A stretch of 64,000 nt of DNA, taken from Schizochytrium sp. TIO01. Its lineage: Eukaryota > Sar > Bigyra > Thraustochytrida > Thraustochytriidae. Location: positions 2,754,501-2,818,500 of the forward strand of contig SMSO01000032.1 in assembly GCA_004764695.1 (NCBI GenBank), read 5' to 3'. Below are positions 1 through 10,665 of this stretch, one piece after another; the stretch's first letter is position 1, and each line of letters starts with the position of its first letter. The notes below the pieces were generated by a model. The model was not told the origin of the DNA. It saw only the letters and a program-made list of their open reading frames with translations, and did not search any database. A program made the position numbers and the translations under genes.

Positions 1-408
1 TTAATTTCCCCATCATCTACTCCAGCCTCAACATCTTCATTACACCATCTGTAATTTTCATTCCCGCCAAGCCAGTTCTCTCTGTTCGCAATAGTCCCAC
101 ACTTGTTCTCGCATTGCTTTGCTGTTGGGTCTTCTCAAGACCCATTGCCTCCGTAGGTTTTTCTCAACGTCAAACTTCGCCGCGTTCTGCCCACCCTGCC
201 GTTCTCTCTATCTATTAACCCTCCATATCACCTCATATAGCCCCACGTTCTTTCATATAAGTGGCCTATATAGTATAGCCCTTTTCGTACCGAAGCTTCG
301 CTTGCCGCTTCGCTCGAATGCTTCGGCGGGCCTATCTATACTATGGCCTAATCTGGGTTACTGTAGAGTAAAGCATTCGCAAGTGGATAATAGGCGCATT
401 CTCTATAG

Positions 409-615
409 TATCCTTATCGCGTAAATGAAGATAAGCTAGAGAAGGCGAAGGAACAGGGCAGGGTCTTCACTACACTGGAGCGAATCCGAGCGTACCGGCG
501 AAAACGTGGCGAATGGAAAGAAGATTTGAGAAGACTCGAGAATGGCAAGTATTTGCAAGATCAGCGACGACTTAACAGGTTGCGAAGCGAGCAAGAGAAG
601 CAGCATTTTCGATGA
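409..615 (+). CDS. Possible last exon of an unknown gene
   Basis: An open stretch of 68 codons lies between a TAG at 406 and a TGA at 613. It has no ATG, so if real it is the 3' exon of a gene whose earlier exons lie to the left. The peptide is rich in Arg, Lys, Glu and Leu and reads like an amphipathic helical tail (for example TLERIRAYRRKRGEWKEDL). I do not recognise the family. Support is composition only, with no strong upstream splice acceptor, so this could be chance. Confidence 0.25.
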   Translation, partial: YPYRVNEDKLEKAKEQGRVFTTLERIRAYRRKRGEWKEDLRRLENGKYLQDQRRLNRLRSEQEKQHFR

Positions 616-954
616 TCTCGACGAATGATACAGCATGGGAAGCAACCGTATTTGGCTCATAGAATTCATTATAAAATGATCGAAGAAATGAAGAGCAAAT
701 AAACGATCGAACAAACGAACGAAAGAAACCAGATTGAATCAAATCCTTCTCCAAACTTCGAACACTCGCTCAGTGCAGAGGCTGTGCGGAGCGGTGTCGC
801 GAGCCGTAATCTCGCCGGACATCCTACCTCACGTGCTCCGGCCCGAATCCTTACTCAAATAGCCCTTAAGTTCGAGCACGGATTCGCTTGAGATCAAGAC
901 CAAGCTTGATCCGAATCCAAACCCAAAACCCAATCTTATCTCCACTTTAACACC
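616..954. other. Intergenic, upstream of RPN1
   Basis: No coding potential seen. The last 60 bases before the RPN1 ATG contain short repeats of the type CCAAACCCAAAACCCAAT and are probably 5' UTR. The ATG is in a favourable CACC context. No TATA box is obvious. Confidence 0.4.
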
Positions 955-3897
955 ATGTCAGACCCGCCTGGATACCAGCGTCCGACGTCGAAGCTCAAGG
1001 TTAAGTCCAAGGATGGTGGCGTCGAGGATGACAAGGACCCCGAACCTGTGCCTCCTGAACAGCCTCCCGTTGATGACGATTCTGAGAAGGAGAATGCGGG
1101 CCTGAGCGAAGAGGATCTTCTTCTCAAGGAGACCCTCGAGGCCGCTGTGGCCAAGCTTACGGGCCGCAAGAGCTCGTCCAGTGCTCAAGAGGCCGCTGTG
1201 GACACACTCTCCACGGAGATCCGTAACGCCACGTCCAGCATGACCTCGGTGCCGAAGCCCTTGAAGTTCTTGAGGCCCCATTATGAGCCGCTCAAGGCAT
1301 TCTACAGCACGCTCAAGGCCGGCAACCTGAAGAAGTCCGTCGCAGACGTGCTCTCAGTACTTGCCATGACTATGGCTGAAGAAGGCTCTCGTGAGTGTCT
1401 TGCCTACAAGCTCGAGGGTAACCGCACCGAGCTTGGTCCATGGGGCCACGAGTTTATTCGTGCTATCAGTGGAGAAATCTCCCAGGAGTTCGTCGCAAGG
1501 ACTACTGCAGACCCTCCTGATGACCCTTCAGAGCTCATGGAGCTTGTGGATGTCATTGTTCCATTCCAGATTCAACATAACTCTGAGATCGAAGCCGTTG
1601 ACCTTCTGCTTGAGGTCAACGAGCTCGAGAAGCTCATCGGCTACGTGGACAAATCCAACTACGAGCGTGTATGCCTGTATCTTGTGCGCCTTGCAGAGTA
1701 CCATATCGCTTTGGAGGATCTTCAATCTGCCTTGGGAGTTGCATTCAAGCTGTATTTGAGTGAGAATGACCTCGCGAATGCACTCCGTGTGGCCATGCGT
1801 CTCAATGACATTGGGCTCGCCACCAAAGTCATGGATGCCGCAGAAAAACTTCGCGATGGAGGCATCATGCAGAAACAGCTTGCGCTCATGATGGGCACAA
1901 ACAAGTACTTTGGATATACCGCTGACGATGACCAGATCAACTCGCTCATTGGCAACGAGGAGTTATGGGACTACTTCCAGAGCCTCGCGCGTGAGCTCAA
2001 CGCCGAGGATGCTAAGACCCCCGATGATGTGTACAAGAGCCACCTCTCAGAGTCAAACTCTCTCCGCAACGAGGCGGCCCAAGTCGAGTCTGCCCGCCAG
2101 AATCTTGCCTCTACTTTCGTGAACGCCTTCGTTAACGTTGGTTTCCAAAAAGACGCGCTTATGACGCCAGCCGAGAGCAAGTGGTTGTACAAGAACAAGG
2201 AGCACGGCATGATCAGTGCTGCAGCTTCTCTTGGAATGATTCTTCTTTGGAACGTGAATGAAGGTATGTCACAGATTGACAAATACTTGTACAGCTCGGA
2301 GCCCATCAAGGCCGGAGCCCTGCTCGCGCTGGGTATCGTGAACTGTGGAGTTCGAGATGACGTCGATCCTGCATTAAGTCTTCTTCCTGAGCATTTTGAG
2401 GATGGCAAGCCCGACATGATTCGCATGAGTGCTGCTCTTGGCCTTGGAATTGCCCACGCTGGCAACCCGAAGGAAGAGGTTGCTGAGGTGCTCATCCCCG
2501 TTGTTGCCGACACCTCCGCATCTGCTAACATGGAGGTCGTCGCCCTTGCTGGTCTAGCACTCGGCCTCGTTTTCGCTGGTACCTCCGATGAGGACGTGTG
2601 TACGTCAATTGTACAGCGTCTAATGGAGGCTTCTCCTGCTGAGCTTGACCAACCCATTGCAAAGATGCTTTGCGTCGGCCTCGGACTGCTCTTCCTCGGC
2701 GCCCAGGAGAATGCCGAAGCCACCATTGAAGCCATCAAGACGGTGGAGCATAAGATCTCAAAGTTTGCCGCCGTTGTCATCGAAACATGCGCCTATGCTG
2801 GTACTGGTAATGTGCTCCAGGTTCAGAAGCTTATGCACCTCTGCGCAGAGCACCTTGACAAGAACGGAGACTCCGTCGCAGAAGTTGCAGCTGCCGAAGA
2901 GGCCAAGTCTGCTGCCGCTGCCCAGAGCTCTACTGCTCAGACCGGTGGTGGTGCTGATGCCACAGCAGCAGCTGCAGCTGCTGCTGCCGAGGTGAAGGCT
3001 TCTGAGGAGAAGGAAGAGGAACACCAGACTGAGGAGGAGCGTGAAGCTGAGAAGCAGCAGGCAGCAGCAAATGCCATGCACCAGTCTGCTGCCGTTATTG
3101 GAGTTGCCTTGATCACCATGGGCGAGAAAATTGGCCGCGAGATGGCACAGCGTACTTTCCAGCATCTCTTGCAGTATGGAGACCTGGCCATCCGCCGTGC
3201 AGTTCCTCTTGCTATGGCTGTGTGCCACATCTCTGACCCTGAGTACGCACTTATCGATGTCTTGAGTAAGCTGACCCATGATGCCGATATTCCCACCGCT
3301 ATGTCTGCCATCATCTCGCTAGGTCTTCTTGGCGCTGGTACCAACAACTCGCGTATTGCACAGCTTTTGCGTAGTCTTGCTACTTTCTACGCCAAGGATC
3401 CGAACCCGCTCTTCATCGTGCGCATTGCACAAGGCTTGCTTCACGCTGGTAAGGGTCTTGTAACTCTTGCCCCGTACCATAGCGACCGCACTTTGATGTC
3501 TACTCCGGCTATTGCTGGAATTCTCGCTGTGATCTACTGCTGCTTGGACCTCAAGGGCACCATTTTGGGCAAGTTTCACTTTTTGCTCTACACACTGGTT
3601 TGTGCTATTCGCCCACGCATGCTCATGACTCTTGACGCAAAAACGATGGAGCAGGTGCAGGTGAAGGTGCGTGTTGGCCAGGCCGTGGAGACCGTGGGCC
3701 AAGCTGGCCGCCCCAAGACGATCACTGGCTTCCAGACTCACTCGACTCCTGTGCTCATGAGCTTTGGCGACCGTGCTGAGCTCGTCTCTGATGACTACGA
3801 ACCATTGACAAGCGTCTTGGAGGGCGTTGTTCTTCTCAAGAAGAAGAAGAAGCGTTCCTCCAAGGATCGTGATGGTGATGTGGAAATGGCAAAATAA
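955..3897 (+). CDS. RPN1: 26S proteasome regulatory subunit RPN1 (PSMD2)
   Basis: Intronless 980-residue protein, close to yeast and human RPN1 in length. RPN1 is the largest base subunit of the 19S regulatory particle. It is a solenoid scaffold that docks ubiquitin receptors, UBL shuttle factors and the deubiquitinase UBP6/USP14. The N-terminal helical part (about residues 95-330) carries the family signature around KPLKFLRPHYEPLKAFY. Proteasome/cyclosome repeats follow (about 430-640 and 710-830) with the typical Gly/Ala-rich pattern such as AGALLALGIVNCGV. Between the two repeat blocks is an Ala- and Glu-rich low-complexity insert (about 640-705), a place where the family often varies. The tail ends in a Lys-run with DGDVEMAK. 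The N-terminal 50 residues are acidic and probably disordered. The start is the first ATG in a CACCATG context. It acts in the cytosol and nucleus. Confidence 0.96.
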   Translation: MSDPPGYQRPTSKLKVKSKDGGVEDDKDPEPVPPEQPPVDDDSEKENAGLSEEDLLLKETLEAAVAKLTGRKSSSSAQEAAVDTLSTEIRNATSSMTSVPKPLKFLRPHYEPLKAFYSTLKAGNLKKSVADVLSVLAMTMAEEGSRECLAYKLEGNRTELGPWGHEFIRAISGEISQEFVARTTADPPDDPSELMELVDVIVPFQIQHNSEIEAVDLLLEVNELEKLIGYVDKSNYERVCLYLVRLAEYHIALEDLQSALGVAFKLYLSENDLANALRVAMRLNDIGLATKVMDAAEKLRDGGIMQKQLALMMGTNKYFGYTADDDQINSLIGNEELWDYFQSLARELNAEDAKTPDDVYKSHLSESNSLRNEAAQVESARQNLASTFVNAFVNVGFQKDALMTPAESKWLYKNKEHGMISAAASLGMILLWNVNEGMSQIDKYLYSSEPIKAGALLALGIVNCGVRDDVDPALSLLPEHFEDGKPDMIRMSAALGLGIAHAGNPKEEVAEVLIPVVADTSASANMEVVALAGLALGLVFAGTSDEDVCTSIVQRLMEASPAELDQPIAKMLCVGLGLLFLGAQENAEATIEAIKTVEHKISKFAAVVIETCAYAGTGNVLQVQKLMHLCAEHLDKNGDSVAEVAAAEEAKSAAAAQSSTAQTGGGADATAAAAAAAAEVKASEEKEEEHQTEEEREAEKQQAAANAMHQSAAVIGVALITMGEKIGREMAQRTFQHLLQYGDLAIRRAVPLAMAVCHISDPEYALIDVLSKLTHDADIPTAMSAIISLGLLGAGTNNSRIAQLLRSLATFYAKDPNPLFIVRIAQGLLHAGKGLVTLAPYHSDRTLMSTPAIAGILAVIYCCLDLKGTILGKFHFLLYTLVCAIRPRMLMTLDAKTMEQVQVKVRVGQAVETVGQAGRPKTITGFQTHSTPVLMSFGDRAELVSDDYEPLTSVLEGVVLLKKKKKRSSKDRDGDVEMAK

Positions 3898-3898
3898 A
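3893..3898 (+). terminator. AATAAA poly(A) signal overlapping the RPN1 stop codon
   Basis: The hexamer AATAAA runs through the TAA stop (3895-3897). A purely A tract follows at about 3921-3931. Use as a poly(A) signal is inferred from the eukaryotic consensus only. Confidence 0.4.
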
Positions 3899-4785
3899 TA
3901 ATTCAGACTTGCATTATCTTAAAAAAAAAAACAAAGTGCAGCGGTAACAACGACTCTGTTGTTGCGTCTACTTGTACCCCGACTTATTCTTTAAGAAGTT
4001 CGTTCATAGAAAGGCTGGGGTGTGAGAGAGAGAGCATGTTTTTTAACTCAACATGGATAAGTAAAAAGAAGGTCAGGAACATCAAGGAGAAGCTTCAAAT
4101 GACTGTTAGGTAGCTGTTGTAGCTCCTTAGCATATTCTTCTTCTTACTACTTAACATCTCTGCTTTCGACCCCAAATCGCTCGCTTGCTTGTTCGCTCGT
4201 CCCGATAGACGCTTCTCATTCCTATAGCATTCTCTAAAAAAATAATCTAAACATTACACCTCTCAAAATAGAAAATCTATCTTCCACACGTTGATCTAAA
4301 TTCTCCGGCTTTTGTATCTTTGTATCACAGTCCTGCCAACATTCAGCATGTTCACTCAGCCCCGCAGATTGGTCTCTCTCTCCCTAAGGCTGAGCCTGAG
4401 CAGATCTAAACGGACGTCGTGAATTCATCATATCATAGCTAATAATTTACCGTAAGTTAAGCACTAGAACCCTCTTATTGTGCCTCATATCATCGTAACG
4501 GGATTGGGGACTCATAGAGGTTGTCCGGGTAATGCGGGGAATATAGCGACCTAACGACCGCTTTAACAAAGGGAAATAATTAGGCAGTACGTAAAGAGTA
4601 CTACTGGTACCTAGTTATGTAACAAGGTAATGAATTGTCAGTGATTCAATGCTTGGTAAGTTTGTTCAAGTTCGTTCCGAAGCGAAGCAAACTCGTGCAA
4701 GCGGGGTCGCGGAGACGAGCTCGTCCCGCGGACGTACGCACGCAGGAGGTTGGGAAGGTGGTCAAGTAAAGGTTTTGACAGCAAG
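3899..4785. other. Intergenic between RPN1 and CDC45
   Basis: About 0.9 kb without a recognisable gene. It holds the RPN1 3' UTR, short T- and A-rich runs (4233-4260) and the CDC45 promoter and 5' UTR. I searched by eye for 5S rRNA, tRNA and snRNA signatures and saw none. Confidence 0.4.
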
Positions 4786-5652
4786 ATGCTCTGGCCGGCA
4801 GAACACCTGCATGAAACCTACGAGCACATTCGTAACGATGCCCTTGGCAGTGGGTGCTCAGTTGTGATTTATGTGGCGCTTGACTGCGATGCGCTATGCG
4901 CTGTGAAGATCTTGACAAGTTTGTTGAAAGCGGATAATGTAGCGTATAAGCTGAGACCCGTTCGAGGATATAGTGATATTTTAGAGGATTTCCGCGAGAC
5001 ATCAAAGGCAGAAGCGATTAAGTCCATCATTATGATCAACTGCGGTGGTGATGTCAATGCACAGGAGATGTTTAACTTGGACGACGGCATGACATGCTAT
5101 ATCATTGACTCGGCGAGGCCCTACAATCATGCAAACCTACTCCGGTCTCATATGCACACGATTGTGTTTGCAGATGACTTCATGAAGGAGGAAGATCTCG
5201 TTAAGGAGGCAGAACTGCTCGAGCATCTGGATGAGGATAACGTAGATGAACTCCTGGGATCGAACGAAAACGACGACGACGACGATGACGACGATGACGA
5301 CGATAGCGATGATGGTAAAGGAGAGGTCGAGGACGGGAATGATGCAAACTCTGCTCGTAACGGGCAAGAAGGAGAGATTGATTCCGACGAAGAACACGAA
5401 TTCGATGGAGGTAACCCTCAGCAGAATGCCTCAGATAGTGATGACGATGAAAATGAAGATGCCAATAAGCAGACTAGCAACAACACAAACAATAAGACAA
5501 GCAAAGCAAAGTCTGCATCTCAACTTCTGACAGAGCAAGAGGAGGCAGAGATCGAGCGTGAGCTTGCTGCAGAAAATGGCACCCGAAAGAAGCGGAGGCG
5601 GACTTCTTCCTCCTCATCCTCTTCACAAAACGACAAAAACAACGATAGTGGC

Positions 5653-5690
<38 letters not shown>

Positions 5691-7125
5691 CAATGACGAT
5701 GATAACGATGATGATAGTCTTCCTAAACGGAAGGTCCGTGAAAAGGTTGACGCTGAGGAACCCATGGATGACAAAGCACGTGTAGCAAAGTACTACGCTG
5801 GGTCATTCCGGGGTACATCGGCAGCACATGTCCTGTTTTCCCTCTCACAGCGTCTCAACAAAGATCAAAAGGTTTTTCTTTGGCTTGCCATCGTTGGGAC
5901 TACTCACCACTTCATCAATTCTGAACTCAGCGAGGAGGACTACCTTCTCCGTGTACTCACATACCAGGACCTCGTTAAAGACCGCTCCATGTCTCGTCGA
6001 GCAGGCCAACATACAGTCACAGAAGATGGTGCTGAGGTGCCTCTTATGGAAGGCCAAAGCATGGAATTCATTGAAGAACTTCGTCTTATGCTGCATCGCC
6101 ACTGGTCGTTGCACGAGGCGTTTCTGTACTCTGACTACATTGCTGCCAAGCTTGGAATCTGGAAAAACGACGGTGAAGCCAAGCTTCGCACATTTTTCGC
6201 CAAGATGGGAATTAGTCGGAAAGAAGCAGAGCAAAAGTATTCTTTCATGAACATGAGTGTTAAGAGGGCTCTCAAAGATAAAATTGGTGCTCATGGAGCG
6301 GACTTTTCTCTTGACGAAAGCTTCGTCTACGCATCATTCCAGTTCCGGGCTGGCTTTGGGCACCAACTATCAGCTGCTGATACCGCATACTGTATGGCTG
6401 CTTTGCTCGAGAGTGCAGCTACACACCCTACAGTTTTTGCCGATGATTCTGGTGCTGATGCTACAGAGGATGCTACTGAAATCCCCGAGGTTGACCTTGA
6501 CGGGGACGACCTTGATTATGCTGGTGAAGATGGAGCAAATGGGCAAAAGGAAAATAGCAAGGCAATTCTGGCAGCTTCACTTTGGAAACAAAGCTTCAAT
6601 GCAGCTTATGATGCTCTCTCTTTCTCACAAACAACTCGCAACCAGCATCTCCTGGAACAAGGCCTTAACCTCGCCAAAGCTCTGCAAAAGGCTATTATTC
6701 AGGAGGGTGGAAATATAATTTCGGGAACAAAGATTGCCAGTGCAGGTTCTTTTCGCTACTGTATTCTGGAAGGTTTGCCACCCAAGCTGGTGAGTATTTT
6801 TTCCCAGCCTGATACACTTCTCCGCCTTGCCAAATTCATCATGCTCGCGTACACAAGTGCCGGCAAGTGGTCGGGCCTGGGCGCCAAACCCCTTGTTCTT
6901 GGTGTCAAAAACCTCAAGACAAACAAAGCTCATTTTGTTGGCCTCCCCCACCCAACTTTTGGGGATGACGCGATTGCAAAGAACCCCTTTGGCAGATATT
7001 TTCGTGTGGCCGCCCAAAAAGTGGGCACGGCCCACATCCATGTTGGCTTTAGCTCGGCATGTATCGAGATCCCCCTCGAGCTTGTGCAGAAATTCTTAGT
7101 GGCATTGCATGAAATAACAGCTTGA
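4786..7125 (+). CDS. CDC45: DNA replication factor CDC45
   Basis: CDC45 is the RecJ/DHH-like subunit of the CMG helicase (CDC45-MCM2-7-GINS), acting at nuclear origins and forks. The frame stays open 12 codons upstream but only from a TTG. The first ATG (4786) gives MLWPAEHLHETYEHI, which matches the usual family start, so I use it: 779 residues. The N-terminal RecJ-like core shows VIYVALDCDALCAVKIL and a following IIMINCGGD. The C-terminal CDC45 half includes DYLLRVLTYQDL, the RFASFQFRAGFGHQLSA-type conserved segment and a closing HIHVGFSSACIEIPLE. It is longer than human CDC45 (566) because the acidic linker is expanded, with two Asp-rich runs at about residues 161-175 and 288-312 and a basic KKRRR patch between them. 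Confidence 0.95.
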
Positions 7126-7130
7126 ATAAA
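7125..7130 (+). terminator. AATAAA poly(A) signal overlapping the CDC45 stop codon
   Basis: AATAAA begins on the last base of the TGA stop (7123-7125), the same arrangement as in RPN1. Function is inferred from consensus. Confidence 0.35.
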
Positions 7131-7600
7131 TGGTTGATTATATGCTTTAAGGTTCCTTTTCCTCCTTGTTCCCATTGCTTTTACCTCTGTTGATACAAGT
7201 GGCCTCACACTACAATTGAAGAGCCATTGGATAAGTTCGATTATTAATTAGAGAATGAGTTTCCACTCTCAATTCTTTCTATTAGGCAGTGTTGATTATA
7301 CATGAGCATACGTGCATCATCGTCATTATATCGGCAAATACGAATATCTAGATGTGCTAACCGAAAGAGTTCCAAGATTACAGTGACATTGTTGGAAGCA
7401 TATATATGAATTAATATGCTGCAGAATCTTTGAACCCGCCGGGTGTGTTATCGTTCTATTGGAACTGGCAGTGGCCCTGATGTTGGCTATTAAGTAGGGG
7501 AGAAGGTTTCTACTGGAAGTGAATGCATCGCTCTCTAAGAGCGCGCACTTCAAATGTTACTTCCGATTTCAGCGTTGTTTGCTAGGTTCTCATTATGCGT
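7131..7600. other. Convergent intergenic region CDC45 / cupin gene
   Basis: About 470 bases between the 3' ends of two convergent genes. No coding or RNA feature was recognised. It must contain both 3' UTRs. Confidence 0.4.
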
Positions 7601-8950
7601 TTATACTCGCTTTTGAGCTCTTGAGGATGACCATACCGAGCTACGGGCTGCACTTGTGCTGTCAAGAGGCTCAAAATCGGGGTCTGGTTCACGGTAATCG
7701 AGGTCGTGAAGAAGATAGCGGTATAGTTGATCGCGCATTGCTTGATTCTTGTAGTTATTGTCTGCAAATTGCATTTGCATCGCAAAGGTCCGCTCTAGAT
7801 TCTGAACAGCATGTTGCGTCATTCCAGGGATGAAGACAATTTCACCTTCTTTCTGTACGCAGTGAAGAACAACAGAATCATCTTCAAGCTCTTCGGTTAC
7901 TTTCTTTGCCTTAATTTTGCTTGCAAACGCGCCTGCGCCAAACTTACTTTGAAGTTCGGCGTTTTTCTCAAGCTTGGGGAGTTTCTCTCCAGGCTTCGCT
8001 TTCGATTTAAACTTCTTGATCAAGTACGTCTGCTCTTCATGAGCCTTACAGACAGGGTCGTGATCCAGAAATCTCGAGCAATATGTCTCCTCTAGACTTG
8101 GTGCGGGCTCAAGAAGCTCTACCTCATCTTGGGCTTCCAACTCAGAATATCCAGCAACCACGCGGTTAGATACCTTCATATACCAGACCTTCTTACCCTC
8201 AAAGATAAGGTTGATCGCAGTTTGGTGTGAGTGATAGTCAATACCGCTAGCAGCGTAGCCAATGAGAAATCCAGAATGGGTTACCAAGTTTGGGGGTTTG
8301 CTCACGGATTCATCACCAACAACGAACTCAGGAACTTGAACTTTGGTCAAAAGCTCGCAGGCAGTAGAGAAGTTATGGTGAATTGGTTCAGAGTGTGGAA
8401 GGTAATATGAAACGGCAGGGATGCATTCGTCCTTGTGGTTCCACAGGGACCAAGAGGTAGGCACCTGACCGTATTGAAAGATCCCGGGAACTTCGGCTAA
8501 ATCGACAGTTGCTTCGCTAGTAAATTTTGATTCAGCAAGTTCTAGATATTCATCAATTCCCATATTTTCGCTAGGGTATGGCCCAGCGCCCACACGAATT
8601 GAAATGTTTGCAAAGATGTCCCGAAGATTGTTCCAGCGGAACTCTTCAGCGGCAGGCCAACCTTTCATCGCATCTTCAATGATGACAGGGCGCTTTGCAA
8701 GTACAAAGAACTCGCGAAAATTTTCAGGTGTGAGTCCCCGCGCGCTGATGCGAGGAAAGTCGCAAGATTCTTCGAATTGCTCGAGTGACTCAAGTCTTTT
8801 TTCAGGTGCGTTTGATGAGCAATGCACACTACTGCTATTACTCTCGCAAGAAGCCTTCTTCGAGACAGAACCTGCCACACCCACAATCAGGCAAAGGGCG
8901 ACTATAGAGGACAACTTTCGGTTGCCCTTGAGACGTCCCTGGCGAGCCAT
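7601..8950 (-). CDS. Membrane-anchored JmjC-like cupin protein
   Basis: A 449-residue protein starting at ATG 8950. A short basic N-terminus (about 1-12) is followed by one hydrophobic segment (about 13-29), a signal anchor or signal peptide that suggests the secretory route. Residues about 75-400 form a cupin_8/JmjC-like fold: the entry motif RPVIIEDAMKGWPA near 88, the first metal-site strand GIDYHSHQTAINLIFEGKK near 237-254 and the last strand GEIVFIPGMTQHAVQNL near 369-385. JmjC-like Fe(II)/2-oxoglutarate oxygenases normally bind iron with H-x-D/E...H. Here the first motif reads H240-S-H242, so the acidic ligand is replaced by His, while the distal H380 is kept. A Lys-rich insert (about 311-350) lies between the motifs. 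The substrate is unknown. Activity as a hydroxylase is uncertain given the changed ligand. Confidence 0.75.
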   Translation of the reverse strand: MARQGRLKGNRKLSSIVALCLIVGVAGSVSKKASCESNSSSVHCSSNAPEKRLESLEQFEESCDFPRISARGLTPENFREFFVLAKRPVIIEDAMKGWPAAEEFRWNNLRDIFANISIRVGAGPYPSENMGIDEYLELAESKFTSEATVDLAEVPGIFQYGQVPTSWSLWNHKDECIPAVSYYLPHSEPIHHNFSTACELLTKVQVPEFVVGDESVSKPPNLVTHSGFLIGYAASGIDYHSHQTAINLIFEGKKVWYMKVSNRVVAGYSELEAQDEVELLEPAPSLEETYCSRFLDHDPVCKAHEEQTYLIKKFKSKAKPGEKLPKLEKNAELQSKFGAGAFASKIKAKKVTEELEDDSVVLHCVQKEGEIVFIPGMTQHAVQNLERTFAMQMQFADNNYKNQAMRDQLYRYLLHDLDYREPDPDFEPLDSTSAARSSVWSSSRAQKRV

Positions 8951-10665
8951 GATTGATGAACTTCAGATGTCGCTGTTATCCGTCCCAGGTGCTGCAACTC
9001 CACCCAATCAACACCCACGAGAGTCAACCTCACGACTTTGCGACTTCTCCTGTAAGGTATTCTGAGCTATTCTTTGCTTGATATATTGCTTCAAAACAGC
9101 AAGCTCCTTCTCAGGTTTGCACAATCTTCACAGGCCTCCCAAGCCAGTTACTGTGCACGCGAACCAGAGTTTAGTGCGCTGCCTCAATAAATCACTGCCA
9201 CCCAAGGGCTTTCGTCTGCTGAAGCAAGCTTTCTGTGTTTGCCTGCAGCCGCAGTCTCGCGGTACGCAGTTATGTCGCGCGGGGCCGGTTCTACTTTTAA
9301 AGTACTGCTTTCTTGCTGCAATTGCGAATTGCAATATCTCATTCACTTTGCAGATCCAAGCAAAATGACAAAATGTGTGCAAACCATAAAGATAGAAAGA
9401 ACAATTTTGACTTAATGAAAGAAACAAAAAAAAAACAGACTTGAAAAAAGACTAGATTAGGCGCGGGGGAACACGGGGAACTCCACAGAAGCAGTTCGTT
9501 TTAGCGCGGAGCCGGCTGCTTGGACTACGGAAGTATATTAAGACAGATCTTGGGATTATCAGCGTATGCTTGGGCCGGAGCGGAGTCCAGGCGGCCAGGG
9601 CGCGAGATGGGAGTGGGGAAATATCTGAAAAGTTGATCTTTTTGCTGATCGCGCAGGGCAGGTTGTTTAGTGGGGATTAGTTAGAAAGTCCCACCCACGG
9701 AGCTACTGGGTTACAGGGATGATTCTGATTTCGAGGGTCGTGGCTCCTTTAGCGCGCATGAGACGGCTTGAGGTTCGAGATCCCGCGCTGGGTTCTAGAA
9801 CCAAACTCTTCGTTAGTGACGGTGACCTAGGAGTGTTTATCTCGTGCTTGCTATTTTGGCGTGGGGATATCCTTCGCTTACCGTCTTCTTCAACTGCAGT
9901 TCGTGTTGGTGCCGGGGCTACTTTAGGAGTAGTGCGTAGCGTTCTTGAAGGGAAACTAGTTTGAGATAAAGTAAGCATGAAGGACCCAAATTCGATTTAC
10001 CACGTTAATATATCTAATTAGCTCTTCAGAAGCTCGGACTTGTGGAATGTTTGCTCCCATTAGTGCGCACAATGACTATGCACACTGTATTTAAACCTAG
10101 CAATCATAAAACATTCTGTAAGCAGAAGCTTCAAAATAGACATTAGCCAGCAACTTACAACCGCACCCATATTCAACTATGTTGGCATTGCATGCACAAG
10201 TGCGGAAACACATGAAACAGCGCACAGGATGAAGACAGCAAATGTATGGGCAGCCTGGAGTTTTAGCAAGAACGGCAAACTTTCTAAGCCTCGGTATCTA
10301 TGAACGAGGCATCTCTTTTCTCGTTTTGTTGTAAATCACTACCTTAATTATTCCACATCTGAGCGCAATGCTGTAGGAAAATTCCTTGCATGAGCGCTTT
10401 TATTCTCATTCTGTAGCTCAAGCATTCAGCATTTCGTTTGTGGCAATTGTAATGTAAGTGGGAAGATAAAACATACGAGGCAAACCATCAAACAGAAAAG
10501 TGAAACAGATCACGTTGACCGCTTCTTGAGCGGTCATCTTTCTGGCGGAGGAGTGTACCTCGGGACGGTATAGAGCGGCTCTGAGATTTGAAAGCGTCTC
10601 GAAAGCTCGTCACGCTTATCTGCTTGTTGGTGGTCCTTGAGGCATCGGCATTCGGCATCTTCATC
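8951..10665. other. Intergenic between cupin gene and NUP42-like gene
   Basis: About 1.7 kb serving as promoter region for two divergent genes. The only ATG-started open frame of note is 9703-9978 (minus, 91 codons, Ser/Thr/Arg-rich). I do not recognise it and treat it as probably spurious. A 14-base A-rich run is at about 9424-9437. From 9719 to 9815 the DNA has short self-complementary pieces (for example GGTTCTAGAACC) with a tRNA-like B-box resemblance but no full cloverleaf. Confidence 0.35.

Noticed and set aside
9719-9815. tRNA-like B-box and inverted pieces
   Set aside because: GGTTCGAGATCC has an extra base and no cloverleaf forms on either strand.
9703-9978. ATG-started minus frame of 91 codons
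   Set aside because: Low-complexity Ser/Thr/Arg composition, overlapping open frame on the other strand, no recognised motif.
10588-10665. Signal-peptide-like N-terminus of the FG nucleoporin (MKASRKLVTLICLLVVLEAS)
   Set aside because: It starts at TTG. The first ATG is 10666 and gives a normal FG-protein start; a nucleoporin of this type needs no signal peptide.
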